Assembly (NCBI GenBank): GCA_947184155.2
Contig: CAMXCT020001470.1
Location: forward strand, 1 to 64,000
DNA length: 64,000 bases
Origin: Cladocopium goreaui
Taxonomy: Eukaryota; Sar; Dinophyceae; Suessiales; Symbiodiniaceae
Reading direction: 5' to 3'
Below, piece after piece: positions 23,061 to 33,300 of the stretch. The notes under the pieces are model-generated. The model did no database searches. It was not told the origin of the DNA and was given only the letters and a program-made list of their open reading frames with translations. A program made the position numbers and the translations under genes. Position 1 is the stretch's first letter, and each line of letters opens with the position of its first letter.

Positions 23061-23300
23061 GGGCTGACGCCCCTCGTCGGCTCCGCCGGATTTCTCGACC
23101 CTCCATTTCATCGCAGTGTGGGCTTGAAAGCTTTTGGATGGGGACCTGCTTCAGAAATATAGTCCTTATGTTTTTTGAAAAAAGTTCATCGAATAGGAAC
23201 TTTGTTGGAAATAGACGGCTTTTTTGGGGAGCAAGTGAGTTCCCGAAAGCTCCTGCCAAGGGTTTTTCCCGAAGAACTGCTGCCAATTTCAACTTGTTAC
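23061..23300. repeat. Super-repeat copy III, module A
   Basis: Hairpin GGGC-TGAC-GCCC (23,061-23,072), CGGCTCCGCCGG, then the standard module including GGGGAGCAAGTGAGTTCCCG. Confidence 0.88.
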
Positions 23301-24725
23301 TTCGTGTAAAGGCGCCTCTGTGCAAAGACTTCTCTGTCTAAAGCTTTTGTGTGTAAAAGTTTCTGTGTGTAAAAACCACTTTGTGTAAAGACTTCTTTGT
23401 GTAAAAGCTTCTGTGTGTGAAAGCTTCTCTGTGTGAAACGTTTGTGTAAAGATTTCACTGTGTGTAAAAGCTTCCGTGTGTAAAAACTTTCTGTGTAAAG
23501 TGTAAAGGCTTCTCTGTGTAAAAGCTTCTGTGTGTAAACGCGTCTGTGTGTGAAAGCTATATATCTGTGTAGAGACTTCTTTGTGTAACAGCTTCTGTGT
23601 GTAAAGGCTCCTAGATGTTTGTGTGAAAAAGCTCCTTAGAGTAAAGACTTCTCTGTGTAAAACCTTCTGTGTGTAAAAAGCTCCCCTGTGTAAAGGCTTC
23701 TCTGTGTAAAAGCTTCTGTGTGCAAACGCGTCTGTGTGTAAAAACTCTCTCTGTCAGGCCTTCTTCGTGCAAAAAGTTCTGTGTGAAAAAGCTCCTAGAC
23801 GTTTGTGTGCAAAAGCTCCTTGGAGTAAAGACTTCTCTGTGTAAAACCTTCTGTGTGTAATAAGCTCCTTTGATCTCCTTTGTGTAAGGACTTCTCTGTG
23901 TAAAAGCCCCTGTGTGTGTAAAAGCTTGCTGTGTGTAAATGCTTTTGTGTGTAAAAGCTCCTCTGGGTGAAGGCTTCTCTGTGTAAAAGCTTCTGTGTGC
24001 AAACGCGTCTGTGTGTAAAAACTCTCTCTGTCAGGCCTTCTTCGTGTAAAAAGTTCTGTGTGTAAAGGCTCCTAGATGTTTGTGTGCAAAAGCTCCTTAG
24101 AGTAAAGACTTCTCTGTGTAAAACCCTCTGTGTGTAAAAAGCTCCTTTGTGTAAAGGCTTCTCTGTGTAAAAGCCCCTGTGTGTGTAAAAGCTTGCTGTG
24201 TGCAAATGCTTTTGTGTGTAAAAGCTCCTCTGTGTAAAGGCTTCTCTGTGTAAAAGCTTCTATGTGCAAACGCGTCTGTGTGTAAAAACTCTCTCTGTCA
24301 GGCCTTTTTCGTGTAAAAAGTTCTGTGTGAAAAAGCTCCTAGACGTTTGTGTGCAAAAGCCCCTTAGAGTAAAGACTTCTCTGTGTAAAACCTTCTGTGT
24401 GTAAAAAGCTCCTTTGTGTAAGGACTTCTCTGTGTAAAAGCCCCTGTGTGTGTAAAAGCTTGCTGTGTGTAAATGCTTTTGTGTGTAAAAGCTCCTTTGT
24501 GTGAAGGCTTCTCTGTGTAAAAGCTTCTGTGTGCAAACGCGTCTGTGCGTAAAAAGCCTTCTGTGTAAAGACTTCTTTGTGTAACAGCTTCTGTGTGTAA
24601 AGGCTCCTAGATGTTTGTGTGCAAAAGCTCCTTAGAGTAAAGACTGCTCTGTGTAAAACCTTCTGTGTGTAAAAAACTCCTTTGTGTAAAGACTTCTCTG
24701 TGTAAAAGCCCCTGTATGTGTAAAA
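23301..24725. repeat. CTGTGTAAA array, copy III
   Basis: Same units as copy II, with higher-order markers near 23,608, 23,791, 24,070, 24,330 and 24,605 (spacing 180-280 bp). Confidence 0.93.
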
Positions 24726-25740
24726 GCTTCTGTGCGACTCCTCCATCCAGCTTTCTTTCGGGTCACGCTGTCGTCCAGTTTCAATCTGCAACATTGTTTC
24801 TTGTTGAAGAATGCAAAGAACAGGTGAAAGCATCGCAGGTTAAAAAATTGAACATAAACAGCGCACAAAGTGTTGTAATTTACAGCATTTTGCGCTGTCA
24901 GATGGCAAGAACCCGCGTAAATACCACAGTTTTAGTCCCCGAAAGTGGCTAAACCACTGTTATTTGCAGGGTTTCGTTCACGTCACGATCTTCGATTTTT
25001 TGAAAAACGCGTAAATACCAGCGTTTTTTGCGTTCATCAATGCAAAAAATCGGTTCAGAAAGGGAAGAAAATGCTGTAATTTACAGGGGTTTGGCGCCGC
25101 CACGGGCAAAAAACTGCGTAAATACCAGCGTTTCGGCGTCCAAAAGTGGCCAAAACCCCGCTATTTACAGTGTTTCGTGCCTTCCACGTTTTCTTGAAAT
25201 TGCAAAAACACTGTGAATACCAGCAGTTTTTGCGATCAACACGCCAAAAATGCTGTAATTTACAGTGTTTTTTTTGCTTGGCTTTCAAAAACACTGGTAT
25301 TTGCGGTGTTTTGTGCATCTTGGGTCCAAAAAGCATTGGTATTTACAGCATTTTCTGCTTTTTTGCATGGCTCCCGCAAAAGACGTTAAAACGCAAAAAT
25401 GCTGTAATTTACGGCATTTTGTGACTTTCGAAAAGCGAAAAATCGTCCGAAAAATGTGTCAAAACGGCACTTTTTTCCGATTTTAGGTGCCCTCCAAACG
25501 GGGGGGGGGGGCCTTTTGCTCTTGGAGACGCTTATGAGCGACCCGGATTCCGGCCAAAAAGCTCTCCCCCACCCTCCTGAAGGATTTTTGGTGTTTTTCG
25601 GGGCCCGGCGTCGGAGGGGCTTGGGGCGCGCCTCACCATAGAGCTCTAGTCGCTCTGGGACGCTCGTAGGGCAAGCCACTCGTGGGGAGCCGGCGGAGCC
25701 GAATTTAAGCGCTTACGCGCGACAGCCGGCCAGGGGCCAA
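24726..25740. repeat. Super-repeat copy III, module B (complete)
   Basis: Uninterrupted reference for the insertion site in copy I: at 25,250-25,290 TGCTGTAATTTACAGTG runs on into TTTTTTGCTTGGCTTTC. Ends with a G run at about 25,500 and hairpin GCGC-TTAC-GCGC (25,709-25,720). Confidence 0.88.
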
Positions 25741-27987
25741 ACTATGTAGGCCCATTTTGTGGCTATGCTGGCCTATGTTGGCCTATCTTGCGGGCAATGT
25801 GGGCCCATCTTGTGGCTATGTTGGCCTCATGTTGATTCATGTTGAGCCAAAAGAGCCGAAAAATGGGAACAGCAAAAAAAACACTGTAAAACGCAGGATA
25901 CTTTGATGGTCGGCGGCCTATCTTGGGGCTATGTTGGCCCATCTTGGGGCTACGTTGGCCTATCTTGAAGGCAATGTGGGCCCATTTTGGGGCTATGTGG
26001 GCCCATCTTGGGGCTATGTTGGCCCATCTTGGGGCTATGTTGGCCTATCTTGCGGGCAATGTGGGCCCATCTTGTGGCTATGTTGGCCTCATGTTGATTC
26101 ATGTTGAGCCAAAAGAGCCGAAAAATGGGAACAGCAAAAAAAACACTGTAAAACGCAGGATACTTTGATGGTCGGCGGCCTATCTTGGGGCTATGTTGGC
26201 CCATCTTGGGGCTACGTTGGCCTATCTTGAAGGCAATGTGGGCCCATCTTGGGGCTATGTGGGCCCATCTTGGGGCGATGTTGGCCCATCTTGGGGCGAT
26301 GTTGGCCCATCTTGGGGCTATGTTGGCCCATCTTGAGGCCTATGTTGGCCCATCTTGAGGCCTATGTTGGCCCATGTTGACCCATCTTAAACCACAAGAT
26401 CCGGGAAAAGCCGAAAAAATGCGACGAGCACAAAACACCGTAAAACGCGACAGTTTTTAGCCGGACCGGGTGGGTCGGCGGCAGGGGGTGCGGCCCCTCT
26501 CTCCTACGGAGAGGAGAGAACTGCCGTACGGCAATGCCACGGCCAGGGGGCCCCTGGCCGGATTTAAGCGCTTACGCGCGACAGCCGGCCAGGGGCCCAA
26601 CTATGTTGTCCCATTTTGTGGCATCTTGGGGCTATGTTGGCCTATCTTGAGGGCAATGTGGGCCCATCTTGGGGCTATGTTGGCCTATCTTGAAAGCTAT
26701 GTGGGCCGATCTTGAGGCCTATGTTGACCCATGTTGAGCCAAAAGAGCCGAAAAATGGGAACAGCAAAAAATGACTGTAAAACGCAGGATATTTTGACGG
26801 TCGGCGGCCTATCTTGGGGCTATGTTGGCCCATCTTGGGGCTATGTTGGCGTATCTTGAGGGCAATGTGGGCCCATCTTGGGGCTATGTTGGCCCATCTT
26901 GGGGCTATGTTGGCCCATCTTGGGGCTATGTTGGCTCATCCTGGGGCTATGTTGGCCCATCTTGGGGCTATGTTGGCCCATCTTGGGGCTATGTTGGCCC
27001 ATCTTGAGGCCTATGTTGGCCCATCTTGAGGCCTATGTTGGCCCATGTTGACCCATCTTAAACCACAAGATCCGAAAAATGGGAAAAAATGCAAAGAGCA
27101 CAAAACACCGTAAAACGCGGGAGTTTTTGGCGGGCAAAGGTGTCTGCGGCTGGGGCGGCGGCCCCTCTCTCCTACGGAGAGGAGAGAAACGCCGTACGGC
27201 AATGCCACGGCCAGGGGGCCCCTGGCCGGATTTAAGCGCTTACGCGCGACAGCCGGCCAGGGGCCCAACTATGTTGGCCCATCTTGTGGCTATGCTGGCC
27301 TATGTTGGCCTATGTTGACCTATCTTGCGGGAAATGTGGGCCCAGCTTGGAGCTATGTTGGCCCAGCTTGGGGCTATGTTGGCCTATCTTGAAAGCTATG
27401 TGGGCCGATCTTGAGGCCTATGTCGGCCGATCTTGAGGCTTATGTTGGCCCATGTTGACCCATCTTGAGCCAAAAGGTCCGAAAAATGGGAACAGCAAAA
27501 AACACTGTAAAACGCAAGATATTTTGATGGTCGGCGGCCTATCTTGGGCTATGTTGGCCCATCTTGGGGCTATGTTGGCCTATCTTGAGGGCAATGTGGG
27601 CCCATCTTGGGGCTATGTTGGCCTATCTTGAAGGCAATGCAGGCCCATCTTGGGGCTACGTGGGCCCATCTTGGGGCTATGTTGGCTCATCTTGGGGCTA
27701 TGTTGGCCCATCTTGGGGCTATGTTGGCCCATCTTGGGGCCATGTTGGCCCATCTTGGGGGCTATGTTGGCCCATCTTGAGGCCTATGTTGGCCCATGTT
27801 GACCCATATTGAGCCACAAGCTCCGAAAAAGGAGAAAAAATGCGAAGAGCACAAAACACCGTAAAACGCGACAGTTTTTGGCGGGGGGGAGAGGTCGGCG
27901 GCAGGGGGCGCGGCCCCTCTCTCCTACCGAGAGGAGAGAAACGCCGTACGGCTATGCCACGGCCAGGGGGCCCCTGGCCGGATTTTT
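25741..27987. repeat. 21-bp array with three hairpin cassettes, copy III
   Basis: The 21-bp array is divided by cassettes at about 26,480-26,580, 27,145-27,247 and 27,895-27,987. A ~245-bp segment (25,770-26,010) is duplicated at 26,015-26,260, including GAAAAATGGGAACAGC and CGCAGGATACTTTGATGGTC. No TTG run is present between module B and the array. Confidence 0.92.
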
Positions 27988-28205
27988 GAGCTGACGCTCA
28001 TCGTCGGCTCCGCCGGACCACTCGGCCCTCCATTTCATCGCAGTGTGGGCGTGAAAGTTACTGAATGAGGACCTGCTTCAGAAATATATTCCTTAGGTTT
28101 TTTGGAACATATTTGTTGGAATAGACAATTTTTTGGGGAGCAAGTGAGTTCCCGAAAGCTCCTGCGAAGGGTTTTTCCTAAAGAACTGCTGCCAATTTCA
28201 ACTTG
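27988..28205. repeat. Super-repeat copy IV, module A
   Basis: Hairpin GAGC-TGAC-GCTC (27,988-27,999), the same stem type as copy I (9,324). The rest of the module is also closest to copy I. Confidence 0.88.
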
Positions 28206-28800
28206 TTACTTCGTGTAAAGGCGCCTCTGGGCAAAGACTTCTCTGTGTAAAAGCTTTTGTGTGTAAAAGTTTCCGTGTGTAAAAGATTCTCTGTGTAAAG
28301 ACTTCTTTGTGTAAAAGCTTCTCTGTGTGAAAGCACGTCTGTGTAAAGATTTCTCTGTGTGTAAAAGCTTCCGTGTGTAAAAACTCTCTGTGTAAAGGCT
28401 TCTCTGTGGAAAAGTTTCTGTGTGTAAACGCGTCTGTGTGTTAAAGCTCTCTGTGTAAAGACTTCTTTGTGTAACAGCTTTTGTGTGTAAAAGCTCCAAG
28501 ACGTTGTGTGAAAAAGCTCCTCAGAGGAAAGACTTCTCTGTGTAAAACCTTCTGTGTGTAAAAAGCTACTCTGTGTAAAGGCTTCTCTGTGTAAAAGCTT
28601 CTTGTGTGCAAACGCGTCTGTGTGTAAAAAGCCCTCTGTGTAAAGACTTCTTCGTGTAAAAACTTCTGTGAGTAAAAGCTCCTAGACGTTTGTCTGCAAA
28701 AGCACCTTAGAGTAAAGACTTCTCTGTGTAAAACCTTCTGTATGTAAAAAGCTCCTTTGTGTAAAGACTTCTCTGTGTAAAAGGCCCTGTGTGTGTGGGT
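28206..28800. repeat. CTGTGTAAA array, copy IV
   Basis: About 595 bp, near-identical in order and length to copy I (9,541-10,150), which marks these two super-repeat copies as close relatives. Confidence 0.93.
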
Positions 28801-29840
28801 AAAAGCTTCTGTGCGTCTCCTCCCTCCAGCTTTCTTTCGGGTCACGCTGTCGTCCAGTTTCAATCTGCAACGTTGTTTCTTGTGGAAGAATGCAAAATAA
28901 TGCAAAGAACATGTGAAAGCATCGCGCGTTTAAAAATTGAACATAAACAGCGCACAAAGTGCTGTAATTTACAGCATTTTGCGCTGTCAGCTGGCAAGAA
29001 CCCGCGTAAATACCACTGTTTTAGTCCCCGAATGTGGCTAAAACACTGTTATTTACAGGGTTCCGTTCACGTCACGATCTTCGATTTTTTGGGAAACGCG
29101 TAAATACCAGCGTTTTTTGCGTTCATCAAGGCAAAAAATCGGTTCAGAAAGGGAAGAAAATGCTGTAATTTACAGGGGTTTGGCGCCGCCACGGGCAAAA
29201 AATTGCGTAAATACCAGCGTTTCGGCGTCCAAAAGTGGCCAAAACACCGCTATTTACAGTGTTTCGTGCCTTCCACGTTTTCTTGAAATTGCAAAAACAC
29301 TGTGAATACCAGCAGTTTTTGCGATCAACCCGCCAAAAATGCTGTAATTTACAATGTTTTTTTGCTTGGCTTTCAAAAACACTGGTATTTGCAGTGTTTT
29401 GTGCATCTCTGGTTGAAAACGTATTGGTATTTACAGCATTTTCTGCGTTTTTGCATGGCTCCCGCAAAAGACGTTAAAACGCAAAAATGCTATAATTTAC
29501 AGCATTTTGTGACTTTCGAAGAGTTGAAAATTGTCCGAAAAATGTGTCAAAACGGCACTTTTTTCCGATTTTAGGTACCCTCCAAACGGGGGGGGGTGGG
29601 AGAATGCTCTTGGAGACGCTTATGAGCGACCCGGATTCTGGCCAAAAACCTCTCCCCCACCCTCCTGAAGGATTTTTGGTGTTTTTTGGGGCCCGGCGTC
29701 GGAGGGTCGGCGGTTTGGGGCGCGCCTCACCATAGAGCTCTAGTCGCTCTGGGGACGCTCGTAGGGCAAGCCACTCGTGTGGAGCCGGCGGAGCCGAATT
29801 TAAGCGCTTACGCGCGACAGCCGGCCAGGGGCCCAACTAT
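28801..29840. repeat. Super-repeat copy IV, module B (complete)
   Basis: Uninterrupted module with GTAAATACC and CTGTAATTTACAG words. TGCTGTAATTTACAATG followed by TTTTTTTGCTTGGC at about 29,338-29,368 gives a second empty version of the copy I insertion site. Ends with hairpin GCGC-TTAC-GCGC (29,814-29,825). Confidence 0.88.
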
Positions 29841-30308
29841 GTTGGCCCATCGTGTGGCTATATGTTGGCCTATGTTGGCGTATGGTGGCCTATCTTGCGG
29901 GCAACGAGGGCCCATCTTGTGGCTATGTTGGCCTATGTTTGCCTCATGTTGGCCCATGTTGAGCCAAAAGATCCGAAAAATGGGAACAGCAAAAAAACTG
30001 CTGTAAAACACAGGATATTTGATGGTCGGCGGCCTATCTTGGGGCTATGTTGGCCCATCTTGAGCCACAAGATCCGAAAAATGGGAAAAAATTGGAAGAG
30101 CACAAAACACCGTAAAACGCGACAGTTTTTGGCGGTACCGGGTGGTCTGCGGCTGGGGCGGCGGCCCCTCTCTCCTATGGAGAGGAGAGAACCGCCTTCG
30201 GCTATGCTAGGGCCAGGGGGCCCCTGGCCGGATTTAAGCGCTTACGCGCAACAGCCGGCCAGGGGCCCAACCATGGGAGCCGCGGCGGCGGATTTAGGTT
30301 TAGTGGTT
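29841..30308. repeat. Short 21-bp array and hairpin cassette, copy IV
   Basis: A few diverged 21-bp units, GAAAAATGGGAACAGC, then the cassette with CTCTCC-TAT-GGAGAG, GCC-TTC-GGC, GGCCAGGGGGCCCCTGGCC and GCGC-TTAC-GCGC (30,238-30,249). The tail GGGAGCCGCGGCGGCGG is private to this copy. Confidence 0.85.
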
Positions 30309-30356
30309 CTTGCAGGGGGTTGTTGTTGTTGTTGTTGCTGCTGCTGCTGCTGCTGG

Positions 30357-30387
<31 letters not shown>

Positions 30388-30389
30388 GG

Positions 30390-30453
<64 letters not shown>

Positions 30454-30511
30454 GGTGTTGTTGTTGTTGTTGTTGCTGGTGTTGTTGTTGTTGTTGTGGT
30501 TGTTGTCGTCG

Positions 30512-30567
<56 letters not shown>

Positions 30568-30571
30568 GGTA
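30309..30571. repeat. Expanded TTG/CTG trinucleotide array
   Basis: About 260 bp of TTG with an early CTG run (about 30,335-30,352) and scattered GTG/GTC changes. Homopolymeric Leu, Val, Cys, Gln, Asn or Thr frames follow from it. Confidence 0.97.
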
Positions 30572-30870
30572 ACCCCGGACCAGAGCAGCGGGACCGTGCA
30601 ACTGCAGTGCATGGGCGGCTGTCACCACGGTGGCCGGTGGTGCGGGGACACACCGCTCCGCACACTTGGGGCCAACGCCCGGGACGCCGGGTATGACAGC
30701 AAGGGCGATGCGCTAAGGCGCCTTGCTGGGTGTGCGCCGATCCTGCGGGGGTCGGGTTCGGCTGCCGAAGGAACCTGGGTGGGGTCATGCCCGGCAGCAT
30801 CGGCGTCCGAAGGGACGCCGAGAGATACCTGGGCGGGCCCCGGCTCTGTTGGTCCATCGAAGAAGCTATG
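30572..30870. other. Unique GC-rich, hairpin-dense island
   Basis: Not repeated elsewhere in the window. Hairpins include CACCAC...GTGGTG (near 30,636), CCCGG-GACG-CCGGG (near 30,678), GCGC-TAAG-GCGC (near 30,711), TTCGGC-T-GCCGAA (near 30,758) and CGGCGTCC-GAAG-GGACGCCG (near 30,807; 8-bp stem). Frames are open on both strands, but none resembles a protein I know. It could be a structured RNA fragment, part of a retroelement or a transferred piece. Confidence 0.5.
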
Positions 30871-31935
30871 TTGCCCCAGCGGCTTTTGGGTTTGGGGTTG
30901 GTGGGTTGGGGTTGGTCGGTCGTGGTCTGTGCTGGAGGGTTTGGGGTTGGTGGGTTGAGAGGGTCAGTGGTGGGATGTGCTTTTGGGTTTGGGGTTGGTG
31001 GGTTGGGGTTGGTTGGTCGGGGTTTGTGCTGCAAGGTTTGGGGTTGGTTGGTTGGGGTTGGTCAGTGGTGATTAGTGCCGTTAGGTTTGGACGTGGTGGG
31101 TTGGGATCAGTCGGTGGTGGTTTGTGCGCGGTGGCCTATCTTGGAGCTATGTTGTCCGATCTTGGAGCTACGTTGGCCCATGTTGGGGCTATGTTGGCCC
31201 TTCTCTGGGCTATGGGTTGGTGGTCAGTGGTGGTTTGTGCTGTCGGGTTTGTGCTTGGTGGGTTGGGATGGGTTGTGGTAGGTCAGTGAGGTTGGTCAGT
31301 GGTAGGTCAGTGGTGGTTTGTGCTTTGGGGTTGGTGGGTTGGGGTTGGTCGGTCGTGGTTTGTGCGTGAAGGTTTGGGGTTAGTGGGTTGGGGTTGGTCA
31401 GTGTTGCTTTGGGCTTTTAGGATTGGGGTTGGTGGGTTGGGGTTGGTCGGGCGCAGTTTGCGCTCGAGGATTTGGGGTTGGTGGGTTGGGGTTGGTTGGG
31501 CGTGGTTTGTGCTGGAAGGTTTGGGGTTGGTCGGTCGTGGTTAGTGCTTGCACGTATGGAATTGATTGGTTGGGGTAGGGCCCATCGCAATCGTTTTCGA
31601 GTCCTTTGTGCAAGCGGGGTTGGGGTTGGCCGGTCGGCGTTTGTGCTGTCGGGTTTGGGGTTTGTGCTTTCGAGTTGGTAGGTCGGTGTTGGGTGTTGCT
31701 GGTTTGTGAAGTAAGCTGGTTGCAGGTCCCATCGCAGTCGTTTTCGCGTCCTTTGTGCAAGCGGGGTAGGGTTTGGCCGGTCGGGGTTTGTGCGGTCGGG
31801 TTTGGGGTTTGTGCTTTCGAGTTGGTAGGTCGGTGTTGGGTGTTGCTGGTTTGTGAAGTAAGATGGTTGCGGCTCTGGGTTGTGCTTTGAGGTTTGGGGT
31901 TGGTGGGTCGGTGTTGCTGGTCGGTTGTTTGTGGT
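30871..31935. repeat. G-rich TTGGGGTTGGTGGG array
   Basis: About twenty diverged ~50-bp units with GGGGTTGGTGGGTTGGGG and TGGTTTGTGCTG. Near 31,130-31,210 it contains 21-bp array units. At 31,581-31,874 there is a 147-bp tandem duplication (CCCATCGCA at 31,581 and 31,728). The plus strand is strongly G over C. Confidence 0.9.
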
Positions 31936-32329
31936 CTGTGGGCATATCTTGGGGCTATGTTGGCCCATCTTGGGGGCTATGTTGCCCCAGCTTGAGGTTA
32001 TGTCGGCCCATGTTGGGGCTATGTTGGCCCATCTTGGGGCCATGTTGGCCCATCTTGGAGCTATGATGGCCCATCTTGGGGCTAGCTTGACCCATCTTGG
32101 GCGCTATGTTGGCCCATCTTGGGGCTATGTTGGCCCATGTTGACCAATCTTAAACCACAAGATCCGAAAAATGGGAAAACATGCGAAGAGCACAAAACAC
32201 CGTAAAACGCGACAGTTTTTGGCCCTACCGGGTGGTCTGCGGCTGGGGCGGCGGCCCCTCTCTCCTACGGAGAGGAGAGAACCGCCGTACGGCTATGCCA
32301 CGGCCAGGGGGCCCCTGGCCGGATTTTAA
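31936..32329. repeat. 21-bp array and hairpin cassette, end of copy IV
   Basis: About ten units of GGCCCATCTTGGGGCTATG, then the cassette with CTCTCC-TAC-GGAGAG, GCC-GTAC-GGC and GGCCAGGGGGCCCCTGGCC. Confidence 0.9.
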
Positions 32330-33300
32330 GGGCTAACGCCCCTCGTCGGCTCCGCCGGATTTCTCGGCCCTCCATTTCATCGCAGTGTGGGCTTGAAAGC
32401 TTTTGGATGGGGACCTGCTTCAGAAATATATTCCTTACGTTTTTTGAAAAAAAAGAACAGGAACTTTGTTGGAAATAGACGGCTTTTTTGGGGAGCAAGT
32501 GAGTGCCCGAAAGCTCCTGCCAAGGGTTTTTCCCGAAGAACTGCTGCCAATTTCAACTTGTGACTTCATGTCAAGACGCCTCTGTGCAAAGACTTCTCTG
32601 TGTAAAAGCTTTTGTGTGTAAAAGTTTCTGTGTGTAAAAACCACTTTGTGTAAAGACTTCTTTGTGTAAAAGCTTCTATGTGTGAAAGCTTCTCTGTGTG
32701 AAATGTCTGTGTAAAGATTTCACTGTGTGTAAAAGCTTCGGTGTGTAAAAACTCTCTGTGTAAAGTGTAAAGGCTTCTCTGTGTAAAAGCCTCTGTGTGT
32801 ACACGCGTCTGTGTGTGAAAGCTATATATCTGTGTAAAGACTTCTTTGTGTAACAGCTTCTGTGTGTAAAGGCTCCTAGACGTTTGTGTGCAAAAGCTCC
32901 TTGGAGTAAAGACTTCTCTGTGTAAAACCTTCTGTGTGTAAAAAGCTCCTTTGCGTAAAGACTTCTCTGTGTAAAAGCCCCTGTGTGTGTAAATGCTTTT
33001 GTGTGTAAAAAAAGCTCCTCTCTGTCAGGCCTTCTTCGTGTAAAAAGTTTTGTGTGAAAAAGCTCCTAGACGTTTGTGTGCAAAAGCTCCTTAGGGTAAA
33101 GACTTCTCTGTGTAAAACCTTCTGTGTGTAAAAAGCTCCTTTGCGTAAGGACTTCTTTGTGTAAAAGCCCCTGTGTGTGTAAAAGCTTGCTGTGTGTAAA
33201 CGCTTTTGTGTGTAAAAGCTCCTCTGGCTGAAGGCTTCTCTGTGTAAAAGCTTTTGCGTGTAAAAGTTGCTGTGTGTAAAACACTTTGTGTAAAGACTTC
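32330..33300. repeat. Super-repeat copy V (truncated): module A and CTGTGTAAA array
   Basis: Hairpin GGGC-TAAC-GCCC (32,330-32,341), module A to about 32,565, then the CTGTGTAAA array. It stops at GTAAAGACTTCTCC (33,300) and passes straight into an unrelated satellite, so module B and everything after it are missing. Confidence 0.9.

Noticed and set aside
27464..27475. CTTGAGCCAAAA, the reverse complement of part of the dinoflagellate spliced leader
   Set aside because: Only 12 of about 22 nt match. The words around it belong to the 21-bp array linker (most copies read GTTGAGCCAAAAG), and the rest of the leader is absent, so this is probably chance.
30202..30628. Poly-Gln/Asn/Val/Leu frames
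   Set aside because: Produced by the TTG trinucleotide run. The flanking sequence does not supply a start and domain consistent with a polyglutamine protein.
30871..31935. Telomere (TTGGGG)
   Set aside because: Irregular ~50-bp units with other sequence between the G runs, and internal in the window; dinoflagellate telomeres are TTTAGGG-type as far as I recall.
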